From positions 310,001 through 374,000 of the forward strand of contig NZ_WQDA01000005.1 of the NCBI RefSeq assembly GCF_013032855.1: DNA of 64,000 nt. The letters run 5' to 3'. The DNA comes from Ruegeria arenilitoris. GTDB taxonomy: Bacteria > Pseudomonadota > Alphaproteobacteria > Rhodobacterales > Rhodobacteraceae. The notes beneath the pieces were generated by a model. That model was not told the origin of the DNA. It ran no database searches and was given only the letters and a program-made list of their open reading frames with translations. The position numbers and the translations under genes are program-made. Positions 10,297 through 19,173 of the stretch are shown here, piece by piece. Each line of letters opens with the position of its first letter. Position 1 is the first letter of the stretch.

Positions 10297-11622
10297 ATGA
10301 CAACCACCCGTTTCGCCCCTTCGCCCACCGGTTATATTCATGTGGGCAACCTGCGCACCGCGCTGATGAACTATCTGATCGCCCGCAAGGCCGGCGGCAC
10401 GTTCATCCTGCGTATCGACGACACCGACCCCGAGCGGTCGAAGGAAGAATATGTCGACGCGATCAAGCAGGATCTCGAGTGGCTGGGCCTGCACTGGGAC
10501 CGGGTCGAGCGGCAGTCGGACCGACTGGACCGCTATGCGGAAGCCGCCGGCAAGCTGCGCGAGATCGGCAGGTTCTACGAAGCCTTTGAGACCCCGACCG
10601 AGCTGGACCTCAAGCGCAAGAAGCAGCTGAACATGGGCAAGCCGCCGGTTTATGATCGGGCCGCCCTGAACCTGTCGGAGGCCGAGAAAGAGGCGCTGCG
10701 AGCCGAACGTGGCAACGGTGTATGGCGGTTCAAGCTGGATCATGAGCGCATCGAGTGGACGGACGGCATTCTGGGTGACGTGTCGATCGACGCGGCCTCG
10801 GTGTCGGATCCGGTGCTGATCCGCGGCGACGGGCAGGTCCTATATACGCTGGCCTCGGTCGTGGACGACACCGAGATGGGCGTGACCGACGTGGTGCGCG
10901 GCGCCGACCACGTGACCAACACAGCGACCCAGATTCAGATCATCAAGGCGCTGGGCGGAACCGTCCCGCGTTTTGCCCATCACTCGTTGCTGACCGGCCC
11001 GCAGGGTGAGGCGCTGTCCAAGCGTCTTGGCACGCTGGCGCTGCGCGATCTGCGCGAGCAGGGCGTACAGCCGATGGCGCTGCTGAGCCTGATGGCGCGG
11101 TTGGGCTCGTCCGACCCGGTCGAACTGCGCAGCGACATGGCCGAGTTGATCGAAGGTTTCGACGTGACCCGGTTCGGGTCGGCGCCGACCAAGTTCGACG
11201 TGCAGGATCTGTTCCCGCTGACGGCCCGGTATCTGCAGACGCTGCCGCTCGAGAAGGTTGCCGACGCGGTGGCCGCGGCCGGTGTACCCGATGAACTGGC
11301 CGAGCCGTTCTGGATGATGGCGCGCGAGAACATCACGACGCTGAAAGACCTGAAAGGCTGGTGGGAGCTGTGCCGCGACGGGGCCGAGCCGCTGATCGAC
11401 GACGAAGACCGCGAATTCGTCGCGCAGGCGATGGAACTGCTGCCCGAGGGGCCGTTTGACGGCGAGACCTGGGGCAAGTGGACGGCGGCAGTGAAAGAGG
11501 CGACCGGCCGCAAGGGCAAGGGCCTGTTCATGCCGTTGCGCAAGGCGCTGACCGGGATGGAGCGTGGCCCCGAGATGGCGACCTTTCTGCCGTTGCTGCA
11601 GGTCGTGCTGGCGCGAAAATAA
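10297..11622 (+). CDS. gltX: Glutamyl-tRNA synthetase
   Basis: GltX charges tRNA with glutamate. The 441-aa class I synthetase has the ATP-binding HIGH variant HVGN at residues 15-18 inside FAPSPTGYIHVGN, the DTDPERS motif, and the KMSKS-equivalent ALSKRLG near residue 240. The C-terminal helical domain is the anticodon-binding part. An AGGAG site lies 6 bases before the ATG. It is of the shorter (about 440 aa) type often found as one of two GltX proteins in alphaproteobacteria. A second gltX is not in this window. A hairpin follows the stop directly. Confidence 0.93.
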   Translation: MTTTRFAPSPTGYIHVGNLRTALMNYLIARKAGGTFILRIDDTDPERSKEEYVDAIKQDLEWLGLHWDRVERQSDRLDRYAEAAGKLREIGRFYEAFETPTELDLKRKKQLNMGKPPVYDRAALNLSEAEKEALRAERGNGVWRFKLDHERIEWTDGILGDVSIDAASVSDPVLIRGDGQVLYTLASVVDDTEMGVTDVVRGADHVTNTATQIQIIKALGGTVPRFAHHSLLTGPQGEALSKRLGTLALRDLREQGVQPMALLSLMARLGSSDPVELRSDMAELIEGFDVTRFGSAPTKFDVQDLFPLTARYLQTLPLEKVADAVAAAGVPDELAEPFWMMARENITTLKDLKGWWELCRDGAEPLIDDEDREFVAQAMELLPEGPFDGETWGKWTAAVKEATGRKGKGLFMPLRKALTGMERGPEMATFLPLLQVVLARK

Positions 11623-11641
11623 GACACCGCGGGGCGGTGTC
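11623..11641 (+). terminator. Hairpin after gltX
   Basis: GACACCGC and GCGGTGTC form a perfect 8-bp stem around GGG immediately after the gltX stop codon. It is followed by a weak T-containing tract (gcctttg). Probable intrinsic terminator. Confidence 0.6.
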
Positions 11642-11693
11642 GCCTTTGATCTGAACAAGAACCAGAGGCGGGTGCTGCAGGCGCCCGCCTTCT

Positions 11694-12263
11694 TCACGCG
11701 GTTTGAACGATCCGGGCCGAGACCCGGGACAGGTGCTCATCGACCAAGGCTGTTTCGTCGGGGTGAAGCTGTTGGTGGCGCGGATAACGCGGCGCGTTCC
11801 GGTCATTCAGGATCGGCGCGTCCCACCCGTCGGTCGTGGCGAAGAAACGCTCGACACCCGGCAAGCCGAATGCGCGCAAATACCCCTGCACCACAACGTC
11901 TATATAGCTGAGCAAAACCGGGTGGCTGTGCGTCGGGTCCTTGCGGTGCTGTTCCGGAACCGCATAGACCGCAATCTCGACCTCTTTCTTCAGAGGATGA
12001 GTTATGGCGTGGGTGGCGCGGATCCGATCATAGGCCCACTCCCGTTCATCCAGTGCCGCCCAGTCGTTTTGGGGGACATGTGCGATCATGCCGTCGATCT
12101 CGCAGGCGGGATCCGGCACCGCGGTCAAGAAGGCGACCGGGCGCAGATCGGTATGCCGCCACGCCCGGCGCCAGCCCTTGAGTCGCGCCGGGCGCGGGTC
12201 GGGAAAGTCATGCGTGGCAAGGTTTACGAGGCTGCCATAGCCAAAGAAATAGGGCTCTGCCAT
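11694..12263 (-). CDS. Gamma-glutamylcyclotransferase family protein
   Basis: The 189-aa protein begins with YFFGYGSLVN, the substrate-binding YGSL motif of the gamma-glutamylcyclotransferase/AIG2-like fold. An acidic catalytic residue is likely in the LDEREWAYDR segment. The family cleaves gamma-glutamyl amides or similar compounds. I place the start at 12263 because the fold begins there; a longer frame extends through the promoter region of the Rrf2-type regulator. It is divergent from that regulator. Confidence 0.7.
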   Translation of the reverse strand: MAEPYFFGYGSLVNLATHDFPDPRPARLKGWRRAWRHTDLRPVAFLTAVPDPACEIDGMIAHVPQNDWAALDEREWAYDRIRATHAITHPLKKEVEIAVYAVPEQHRKDPTHSHPVLLSYIDVVVQGYLRAFGLPGVERFFATTDGWDAPILNDRNAPRYPRHQQLHPDETALVDEHLSRVSARIVQTA

Positions 12264-12360
12264 GTCGCGTGCTGTCCTTCTTAACGATTGATGTATGTCA
12301 AACCGTTTTTTTGCGGTCTGTGCAATAAGGCTGCATCTTGAAATTCGGGGGGAGGATCTG

Positions 12361-12807
12361 ATGCGGATCACCAAACGAACAAATATCGCCGTGCGGCTGT
12401 TGATGTATTGCGCTGCACATCCGGATCGGCTCGTGACGAAATCCGAGATTGCGGATGTCTGCAACATCTCGGAAAACCATCTGGCGCAAGTCATCAACCA
12501 GCTGGGTCAGCTGGGGTATCTGAGCACGCAGCGCGGTCGCAACGGTGGAATGACTCTGGGGCGGCCGGCGGACCAGATCCGGATCGGATCCGTCTTTCGC
12601 CATGTCGAGGGCAGTTTGCCGATCGCCGAGTGTTTTGCGGATGCCGACAACACCTGTCCGTTGACCGATGCCTGCCGCCTGCGTCTGGCGCTGCAGGACG
12701 CGGCCGAGGTCTTCTTTGCGTCGCTGGATGAAATATCGTTGGATGCTTTGGTTTGTGACAACGATCCGCTGTTGAAAATTCTGCAACCCGTTACCTGCGC
12801 GCGTTGA
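12361..12807 (+). CDS. Rrf2-family transcriptional regulator, NsrR-like
   Basis: The 148-aa protein has the Rrf2 winged helix (residues 1-80) and three cysteines: Cys91, Cys99 and Cys105, in the order CxxxxxxxCPLTDAC. NsrR uses three similarly placed cysteines (91, 96 and 102 in E. coli) to hold an iron-sulfur cluster that senses nitric oxide. The spacing here, seven and five residues, differs from E. coli in the first gap. The start at 12361 follows a GGGGGGAGGA ribosome site. No NO-detoxification gene is adjacent, so a NsrR role is an inference from the cysteines and overall similarity. Confidence 0.8.
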   Translation: MRITKRTNIAVRLLMYCAAHPDRLVTKSEIADVCNISENHLAQVINQLGQLGYLSTQRGRNGGMTLGRPADQIRIGSVFRHVEGSLPIAECFADADNTCPLTDACRLRLALQDAAEVFFASLDEISLDALVCDNDPLLKILQPVTCAR

Positions 12808-12809
12808 AT

Positions 12810-15335
12810 TCAATCGCTGGCCCGCAAGACGCGGGCCGGGCTGACGGATAGGGGGCGAAGGGCGAAGAACAGCCCCGCCAGCAGCGTGACGGCCAGCCCG
12901 GCAGCGACGATACCCAATGCCGAAGGCCATATCACCGCAAAGCTGGTATCGAAAATGAATGTCGCTACAGCCCAGCCTCCAAGGATGCCGGCCAGCAGCG
13001 CCACGCAGCCCGCAGCCGCACCCAAAAGCGCCGAGCGCAAGCCAAAGCTGAGAAGTATCCGTCGGCGATCTGCGCCGATCGTCTTGAGGATTGCGGCCTC
13101 GTAGCGACGTGCGGGCTCTCCCGCGGCCGCCGCGCCGATCAGGACCAGAAAACCGGTCAGCAAAGAGACACCTGCGCCGTAGGAGGTGGCCGAGGCCAAA
13201 CCGGCAAGCAGGCCCGAGACACGGTCGATCGCGTCCCGAACCCGGATCGCGGTGATGTTGGGGAACTGGGTCGCCAGGTCTTGAAGGATAGCTGCCTCGG
13301 CCTCTTCCTCGGCGTAAACCGTTGCAATGAAACTATGAGGCGCGCCGGCCAGTGCGGACGGATTCATCGACATGATGAATCCCATGCCCGCGTTCGAGAA
13401 ATCCACCTCGCGCAGCGATGTTATGGTCGCGGTGATATCACGCCCGAGAATGTTCACAGTCAGTTCGTCACCAAGCTTGAGACCCATTTCCTCGGCCTCT
13501 TCCGCGGCGAAGCTGATCTGAGGCGGGCCTGAATAGTCCTCTGGCCACCATTCCCCGGCGGTGATGCGGGCGTTTTGTGGCGCGTTGTCCGAATAGGTCA
13601 CGCCGCGATCGCCTTCCAGAACCCAATGATCGCCCGCAACCTGATGTGCTGGCTGGCCGTTGATCTGCGAGATGATTCCGCGCAGCATTGGTGCGCTTTC
13701 TACACGTGTGACACCGGGGTCGTTTTCAAGCCGGCTGCTGAAGCCGGGCATCTGGTCTTTTTGAATGTCCACGAAAAAGTACGACGGCGCCACGTCCGGC
13801 AGGTTCCCGGATATCGCATTGCGCAGAGTGCCGTCGATCTGTCCGACCGCAGCCAGAACCGACAGGCCCAATCCCAGAGACAGGACCACCGATGCGGCAC
13901 CTTCACGGGGGTCGGAAATTGCGGCAAGTGCCCAACGCAACGCCGGGCGGCCACGGGCGCGTGTGGCGGCCCTTTTTGCCACATAGCGGATGCCTTGGGC
14001 CGACAGCGCCAACAGCACCAATGCGCCGACAAATCCACCTCCGGTCCAGAGGGTCAGCCAGGGGGATCCGCTGAACCAAGCGGCGGTGGCGATCAGTGTC
14101 GCCAGGGCAAGGCCCGTCGCCAACAGGTAAGCGGCGCGGGGCAACCTGCGGGCACTGCTCAGCGCATCGCGGAACAGGGTCGCTGCCCGGACGTCCTCCG
14201 CCCGGGCAAGGGGCCACAGGGTGAAAAGCAAGGCGGTCAGCAGGCCATACAATGCCGCCTCGAACAGCGGTTGCGGATAGACAGAGAAAACGGCCGGTAC
14301 GGGAAGCCGGCTTTCAATCAGGGGTGCGAGGAGAATCGGGGCCAGCCCGCCAAGGGCTACACCAGCGGCGATCCCGACAACCGAAAGGACGCCGATCTGG
14401 ATCAGATAGGTCTGAAAGATCGTGGCGCGGTCAGCGCCGAGGGTGCGCAATGTGGCGATGGTTTCGGTCTTTCGGGCGAGATAGGCGCGTACGGCCGCGG
14501 ACACGCCGATGCCGCCCACAGCCAGACCGGAGAGACCCACCAGCACCAGGAACGCGCCGAGGCGCGAAACGAATTCGGCAATTCCGGGTGCGCCGTTGCG
14601 CGCATCGGTCCAGCGCAGCCCCGAACCCTGCAGAACGCTCTCTGCCTGTTCCGAGACTTCTGTGAGGTCGGCTCCGACCGGCAGGTCCATACGGTATTTA
14701 GTCGAAAACAGCGTGCCGGGCTGCAATAGGCCCGAGTCTTTCAGATCGGCTGTGCGAACCAATGTGCGCGGGCCCAAGGTGAACCCATCTCCGGCCGCGT
14801 CGGGTTCGGATATCAGGGCGGCGGACAGCACAAAGTCCTGCGTGCCCAGTGCAAGACTGTCGCCGATGTCCAGCCCCAGACGCTCGATCAGAACCGGGTC
14901 CATCACTGCCCCGGGAAGAGTGGCATTTCCGTCCAACGCCTCGGACAGCGAGATTTCGGGGTCCAGTTGGACGGTGCCGATCAGAGGATAGGCGTCATCG
15001 ATGGCCTTGACCTGAGTAAGTCCGCGTTGCGGTGCGTCGCTGCGGGTCACGGCCATCGAGCGGAAATCGACGACTTCGGACACGCGATCGGCGTTCTGCT
15101 CCATCCATGCGGTTTCTGCTTCGTTTGCGAAGCGGTAGGTCAGCTCGATCTGGGCATCGCCGCCCAGCAAGGCTGCCCCCTCCTGTGCAAGGCCAGTCAT
15201 GATTGCTTGCTGCACCGATCCAACCGCAGCAATGGCGGCAACCCCCAGGGTCAGACAGGCCAGAAAAACCCGAAAGCCGCGTAAGCCGCCCCTGAGTTCA
15301 CGTCGGGCCAGGCGCGTCGCCAGGCGCAAGCTCAT
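12810..15335 (-). CDS. ABC transporter permease, FtsX/MacB-type (YbbP-like)
   Basis: This 841-aa inner-membrane protein has an N-terminal transmembrane helix near residues 23-45 and two FtsX-type modules, each with a large extracytoplasmic region and a set of membrane helices near 255-400 and 720-830. It pairs with the ATPase encoded just upstream, with a 4-base ATGA overlap that shows co-translation. The divergent tesA-type esterase beside the pair repeats the YbbA-YbbP-TesA arrangement. The substrate of this exporter class is unknown; lipids or lipoproteins have been suggested from the LolCDE similarity. Confidence 0.9.
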   Translation of the reverse strand: MSLRLATRLARRELRGGLRGFRVFLACLTLGVAAIAAVGSVQQAIMTGLAQEGAALLGGDAQIELTYRFANEAETAWMEQNADRVSEVVDFRSMAVTRSDAPQRGLTQVKAIDDAYPLIGTVQLDPEISLSEALDGNATLPGAVMDPVLIERLGLDIGDSLALGTQDFVLSAALISEPDAAGDGFTLGPRTLVRTADLKDSGLLQPGTLFSTKYRMDLPVGADLTEVSEQAESVLQGSGLRWTDARNGAPGIAEFVSRLGAFLVLVGLSGLAVGGIGVSAAVRAYLARKTETIATLRTLGADRATIFQTYLIQIGVLSVVGIAAGVALGGLAPILLAPLIESRLPVPAVFSVYPQPLFEAALYGLLTALLFTLWPLARAEDVRAATLFRDALSSARRLPRAAYLLATGLALATLIATAAWFSGSPWLTLWTGGGFVGALVLLALSAQGIRYVAKRAATRARGRPALRWALAAISDPREGAASVVLSLGLGLSVLAAVGQIDGTLRNAISGNLPDVAPSYFFVDIQKDQMPGFSSRLENDPGVTRVESAPMLRGIISQINGQPAHQVAGDHWVLEGDRGVTYSDNAPQNARITAGEWWPEDYSGPPQISFAAEEAEEMGLKLGDELTVNILGRDITATITSLREVDFSNAGMGFIMSMNPSALAGAPHSFIATVYAEEEAEAAILQDLATQFPNITAIRVRDAIDRVSGLLAGLASATSYGAGVSLLTGFLVLIGAAAAGEPARRYEAAILKTIGADRRRILLSFGLRSALLGAAAGCVALLAGILGGWAVATFIFDTSFAVIWPSALGIVAAGLAVTLLAGLFFALRPLSVSPARVLRASD

Positions 15336-16027
15336 TCCGCTGCCTCTTGGCTGGCCTCTTCGGTGATGCGGCCGTCGCGCAATCGGACGATCCGGTCGCA
15401 ACTGCGGGCCAGCGAGTGGCTGTGTGTGACCAGAACCAGCGTTGCCCCGTGCCGGTCACGCAGGCCGAACAGCAAATCAACGATGGCCGCGCCATTCGCC
15501 TCATCCAGATTGCCGGTCGGTTCGTCCGCCAACAGGATCCGAGGCCGCGGGGCCGAAGCGCGGGCCAGCGCGACCCGCTGTTGTTCGCCGCCCGACAGTT
15601 GCGCCGGGTAGTGATCACGCCGATGCGAAAGCCCCACCGCCGCCAATTCGGCCTCGGCCCGATCGAAGGCATCGCGGTGACCGGCCAGTTCCAGCGGGGT
15701 GGCCACGTTTTCAAGCGCCGTCATCGTTGGGATCAGATGGAAATTCTGGAAAACGACGCCCATCGCATCACGACGAAAGCGGGCAAGCGCGTCCTCACTC
15801 ATCAAGGTCAGGTCCTGCCCCAGTGCGGTGATGCGACCCGCGGTCGTCTGCTCCAGCCCACCCATCAGCATCAACAGCGAGGATTTGCCCGAACCGGATG
15901 GGCCGACGAGGCCCAGCGTCTCTCCCTCTTTGACGGTCAGATTGATGTCCCGCAAGATTTCAACGGGTCCGGCATTGCCATCCAGCGACAAAGCGGCATT
16001 TTGGAGTGTCAGAACGGGTTCAGTCAT
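15332..16027 (-). CDS. ABC transporter ATP-binding protein (YbbA/LolD-like)
   Basis: This 231-aa ATPase has Walker A GPSGSGKSS near residue 40, signature LSGGEQQRVALARA, and Walker B ILLADEPTGNLD. The sequence is of the MacB/LolD class that powers FtsX-type permeases without transporting through the membrane itself. Its stop codon overlaps the start of the permease gene by 4 bases. It is divergent from the esterase gene, with only 25 bases between the two starts, so their promoters must overlap the neighbouring coding regions. Confidence 0.92.
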   Translation of the reverse strand: MTEPVLTLQNAALSLDGNAGPVEILRDINLTVKEGETLGLVGPSGSGKSSLLMLMGGLEQTTAGRITALGQDLTLMSEDALARFRRDAMGVVFQNFHLIPTMTALENVATPLELAGHRDAFDRAEAELAAVGLSHRRDHYPAQLSGGEQQRVALARASAPRPRILLADEPTGNLDEANGAAIVDLLFGLRDRHGATLVLVTHSHSLARSCDRIVRLRDGRITEEASQEAAE

Positions 16028-16052
16028 AAGTCTTTCCGAAAGGGGCAGTCAT

Positions 16053-16718
16053 TTGGGATATGGAGCGGTCAGGAATTTGCGCAAGGCTCTGGCGGCGGGG
16101 CTGTTGTCGCTCTGCGGCATTGCTGCCACAGCCGAGCCGGTGGTCCTGGCCGCTCTCGGAGACTCGCTGACTCAAGGCTACGGCCTTGTTGAGAAGGATG
16201 GGTTCGTCCCTCAACTGAACCGGTGGCTGGATGCGCAAGGCGTCGAGGTGAAGATAATCAACGCCGGTGTTTCCGGGGACACAACGGCCGGCGGTGCGGC
16301 GCGTGTGGGCTGGACCCTGACACCAGAGGTGGACGGGATGATCGTGGCGCTGGGCGGAAACGACGTTCTTCGTGGGATCGATCCGGCGGTCTCGAAGTCG
16401 AATCTGGAAAAAATTCTGACCGAGGCGCAAACGGCCAAGGTTCCGGTTCTGCTGATCGGCATGCAGGCCCCGGGCAATTATGGCGCGGACTACAAACAGG
16501 CGTTTGACGCGATGTATCCGGATCTGGCCACCCAGTTCGGCACGCTCTATGCCCCCAGCTTTTTTTCCGGGTTGCAGGCGGATGGCGACCCCGGAGCCGT
16601 GCAGACCTACATGCAACCAGACGGGATCCACCCCAATGCGCGCGGCGTTGCGCTGATCGTGGATGATCTTGGACCTGCTGTCCTTGATCTGATCGCCGCC
16701 GCAAAACAGCGGCAGTAA
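16053..16718 (+). CDS. tesA: TesA-like arylesterase/lysophospholipase, exported
   Basis: This SGNH-hydrolase has block I ALGDSLTQGYG (catalytic Ser), block III GGNDVLRG, and block V DGIHPN (catalytic Asp/His). An N-terminal signal sequence (RKALAAGLLSLCGIAATA) points to the periplasm. TesA enzymes cleave fatty acyl thioesters, aryl esters and lysophospholipids. The start is uncertain: I take the TTG at 16053, which has AAGGGG 8 bases upstream and gives 221 aa. GTC and ATG alternatives fit poorly. The neighbouring FtsX-type exporter is a recurrent partner of this family. Confidence 0.82.
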   Translation: MGYGAVRNLRKALAAGLLSLCGIAATAEPVVLAALGDSLTQGYGLVEKDGFVPQLNRWLDAQGVEVKIINAGVSGDTTAGGAARVGWTLTPEVDGMIVALGGNDVLRGIDPAVSKSNLEKILTEAQTAKVPVLLIGMQAPGNYGADYKQAFDAMYPDLATQFGTLYAPSFFSGLQADGDPGAVQTYMQPDGIHPNARGVALIVDDLGPAVLDLIAAAKQRQ

Positions 16719-16721
16719 ACC

Positions 16722-17336
16722 GTGCCCGGGCGGTTCTTTCTGACGCGGCCGTTTTCCAAGATTTCCGAATTCCTGGGTCGAGAAGCTACTTGGCCGGATG
16801 AACAGCCGCGCCAGAACATACAACCCGGTCAGGAAGTGATCGTTCTGACTGCTGAAGGCGCCGGGCCCATGCGGTGGGGCATGATCCCCGTAGGGCGCGT
16901 CAATGCCCGGGGGCGACCGGTCATGGAAACGATCATTAATGCGCGGTCGGAAACGGTTTTTGACAAATCTGCTTTCGAAGGTGTCGGTCGCGCGGTTGTT
17001 CCGGTTGATGGCTGGTACGAGTGGACTGGCGAAAAGCGCCGCAAAACCGCGTGGCGGATTGAATCCGCCGACGGAACCCCCTTGTTGTTTGCCGCAGTTA
17101 CGGACAGATGGATTGCGCCCGGTGGTCAGCATGTCGATCAGTTCGCCGCAGTGACCTGCGAGCCAAACGATGATCTGCGGCCGATCCACCACCGCATGGG
17201 TGTCCTGTTGCGGCCCGAAGACGTCCGGACCTGGCTGACCGGATCGGACAGGCAAGCTTCAAGCCTTTGCGTCCCGTGGCCAAACGGACGACTGAAGATT
17301 GAAAAAGCCGAAGGGGTGGATTGGTCGGGGCCTTGA
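16722..17336 (+). CDS. SRAP-domain protein lacking the catalytic cysteine
   Basis: The 204-aa product aligns with the SOS response-associated peptidase (YedK/HMCES) family: PGRF at the N-terminus, NIQPGQE, NARSET, DGWYEW, and a late PIHHRMG segment. Active members start MCGR; Cys2 forms a thiazolidine crosslink with abasic DNA. Here the GTG start is followed by Pro, giving (M)PGRF, and the usual HDRMP is HHRMG. The Asn, NARxET Glu and His positions remain. It lies 3 bases after the esterase stop and is probably co-transcribed. It may be a divergent paralogue with another role, or inactive. Confidence 0.8.
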   Translation: MPGRFFLTRPFSKISEFLGREATWPDEQPRQNIQPGQEVIVLTAEGAGPMRWGMIPVGRVNARGRPVMETIINARSETVFDKSAFEGVGRAVVPVDGWYEWTGEKRRKTAWRIESADGTPLLFAAVTDRWIAPGGQHVDQFAAVTCEPNDDLRPIHHRMGVLLRPEDVRTWLTGSDRQASSLCVPWPNGRLKIEKAEGVDWSGP

Positions 17337-17344
17337 CCGCTGCC

Positions 17345-17905
17345 TTAGACGACGGTGACGACCGTTCCGATCGGGACGCGGTTGTACAGGTCGATCACGT
17401 GCTCATTCAGCATTCTGATGCACCCGTTCGACACGGCTCGTCCGATGGTCTGCGGCTGGGTCGTTCCATGGATGCGGAAATACGTGTCGACGCCGTTCTG
17501 AAACAGATACAAGGCACGGGCGCCCAGCGGGTTGTCTCCTCCACCGGGCTGGACATAGTCATTGTCCTTGAATTTGGCATAGGCAACGGGGTCCCGCTCG
17601 ATCATCTCTTCGGTCGGGCGCCAGGTGGGCCATTCCTTTTTCACGTCGATCGTTGCAGTGCCGGTAAATTCCAGCCCGGCCTTGCCGACGCCACAGCCAT
17701 AACGGATGGCTTTGCGGGGCTCGGTCACGAAATACAGGTAGAACGAACGTGGCGCGACCAACAATTGCCCGGGCAAAAACTGCTTCTTGATCCGAACGAT
17801 TTGCGGGGTCGGGTCGTATTCGACCGGCTTCTTTTTCGCGTGGGCCATGCCAGGCACGGCGCTGATAGCGGCAGCGGAGATCAGAAAATTGCGGCGTGAG
17901 AACAT
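17345..17905 (-). CDS. L,D-transpeptidase (YkuD domain), exported
   Basis: This 186-aa protein has a Tat-like N-terminus (SRRNFLISAAA, cleavage near AHA) and a YkuD domain with His146 in IHGT and the catalytic Cys162 in SNGCIRM. Such enzymes form 3-3 peptidoglycan crosslinks or attach proteins to peptidoglycan in the periplasm. The length is that of single-domain alphaproteobacterial forms. It is convergent with the SRAP-like gene with 8 bases between the stops. Confidence 0.9.
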   Translation of the reverse strand: MFSRRNFLISAAAISAVPGMAHAKKKPVEYDPTPQIVRIKKQFLPGQLLVAPRSFYLYFVTEPRKAIRYGCGVGKAGLEFTGTATIDVKKEWPTWRPTEEMIERDPVAYAKFKDNDYVQPGGGDNPLGARALYLFQNGVDTYFRIHGTTQPQTIGRAVSNGCIRMLNEHVIDLYNRVPIGTVVTVV

Positions 17906-18050
17906 GGCAATACTCGGCTAATCAACAAAGAAAACAGGGTAGCAGTCTGTTCAGAATAGCCGATCCGGTCAATTCCCGCGCGAGTTTCACCGGAAAGTGA
18001 TGTGGTTTTCCTGCCCCACTTGGGCTGGAAAGCGCGATCGGAAACCGCGC

Positions 18051-18084
18051 AAAAAAATGGGGGCGACGGCCATCCGTCGCCCCC
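18051..18084 (-). terminator. Intrinsic terminator of the cold-shock gene
   Basis: Reading the minus strand, an 11-bp perfect GC stem (18084-18074 with 18069-18059) and a 4-base loop are followed by a run of seven Ts (18057-18051). It lies 12 bases past the csp stop. Classic intrinsic terminator. Confidence 0.88.
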
Positions 18085-18095
18085 AGAGACCTGAT

Positions 18096-18302
18096 TTAGG
18101 CCAGTTCGATGTTGTCGGCGCTTTCGCGACCGTCGCGACCAGCGCGCAGTTCATAGGTGACTTTCTGGTTGTCGGCCAGGCCGGTCAGGCCCGAACGCTC
18201 GACGGACGAAATGTGCACGAACACGTCTTTGCCGCCCTCTTCGGGTGCGATGAAGCCGAAACCTTTGGTGGTGTTGAACCATTTTACGGTGCCTGCGGGC
18301 AT
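18096..18302 (-). CDS. Cold-shock protein (CspA family)
   Basis: This 68-aa single cold-shock domain has RNP1 KGFGFI (residues 14-19) and RNP2 VFVHIS. It binds single-stranded RNA and DNA and acts as an RNA chaperone. The ATG at 18302 follows an AGGAG site 8 bases upstream. The frame stays open further upstream, but that part has no similarity and most likely belongs to a long leader, as is usual for cold-inducible csp mRNAs. A strong terminator follows. Confidence 0.93.
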   Translation of the reverse strand: MPAGTVKWFNTTKGFGFIAPEEGGKDVFVHISSVERSGLTGLADNQKVTYELRAGRDGRESADNIELA

Positions 18303-18723
18303 ATCCGTATCTCCTGTATTAGTGCTGCCCACGGAATTGCGGCAGCCCGGCGTCGTTGTCTGGATCGATAGACTGAACGCCGAAAACGGAGACAGTAGGT
18401 CGAAGTAGAATAACGTAAGCTCTTTGCATATGGCACTGAGAGGGCCATATGGCAAGGGTCAGTTGGGCAGAATGTGTTGTGCTTTCAGGGGCCAGCGGGC
18501 GTTTTGAACATAAATCCGCCGAACTGAATTCGAATCCGCTACGGACTTTTCGGTGTCAGATTATCGCGTCCCATCCGGGCAGAACGGACACGAATCCATT
18601 AGCGGATCGGCCAAAAAAATTGGATCGGTCACCTGTCTGATAGTCGACTCCAGTCAATGGCATTCGGACGCCCGAGAGCCCGTATCGGCACAAGCAATCA
18701 GCCAGATGCCGGGATGTCGTTTT
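18303..18723. other. Intergenic region: csp leader and unexplained AT-richer DNA
   Basis: About 150 bases nearest to csp are probably its 5' leader and promoter. The remaining 270 bases are less GC-rich than the surroundings. I see no convincing gene, repeat or RNA in them. Confidence 0.4.
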
Positions 18724-19146
18724 CTAGATTCGTGCCGAGATGATGTTGAACATCGCGAATGCAGCGATCCACAGGAACACGGTAAAAATCAAGGTCGCAA
18801 GTGCCAGGAGAAGCATGCGAAAAAGGTTGCGATTTGGAGTGGTTTTGAGTGCACCCGGTGCAGGTGAATCGTGCCCCCAATCTAACTTAGAGAAATAGCT
18901 GTTAGCCCCGTAAACCGTCAGAAGCAGACGAAGACGGGTGGGCGGTGCGCCGCTTACCCTCAATAGATACTCGGTATACTCTTTCTTGAAGTTGAAGAAT
19001 GGAAACACAGACGCCAAGATCAGCGAAGACAACCACACCGAAGTGCTTGCGATCATAGAGAAACCAAGCAACGGTAGCGCTTCCGCCATACCGTTTTCCA
19101 ACTGTCCATCATCCCGTTGATAGTATGGGCTGATCTCTGCCCACAC
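18724..19146 (-). CDS. Small membrane protein of unknown function
   Basis: This 140-aa frame encodes two clear transmembrane segments, one near residues 22-50 (MAEALPLLGFSM onward) and one near 110-135, with a polar stretch between them. I recognise no family. Base composition is lower in GC than neighbouring genes, which suggests a recent arrival. The start is a GTG at 19146 with only a weak GGAT site; the ATG at residue 20 is an alternative start. It lies 28 bases from the end of ettA, on the same strand. Confidence 0.5.
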   Translation of the reverse strand: MWAEISPYYQRDDGQLENGMAEALPLLGFSMIASTSVWLSSLILASVFPFFNFKKEYTEYLLRVSGAPPTRLRLLLTVYGANSYFSKLDWGHDSPAPGALKTTPNRNLFRMLLLALATLIFTVFLWIAAFAMFNIISARI

Positions 19147-19173
19147 TATCCATCCGGAGATGTGTCAGGAGTG

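Noticed and set aside
13575..14729. 384-codon plus-strand frame within the ABC permease gene
   Set aside because: Antisense shadow of the permease; no domain.
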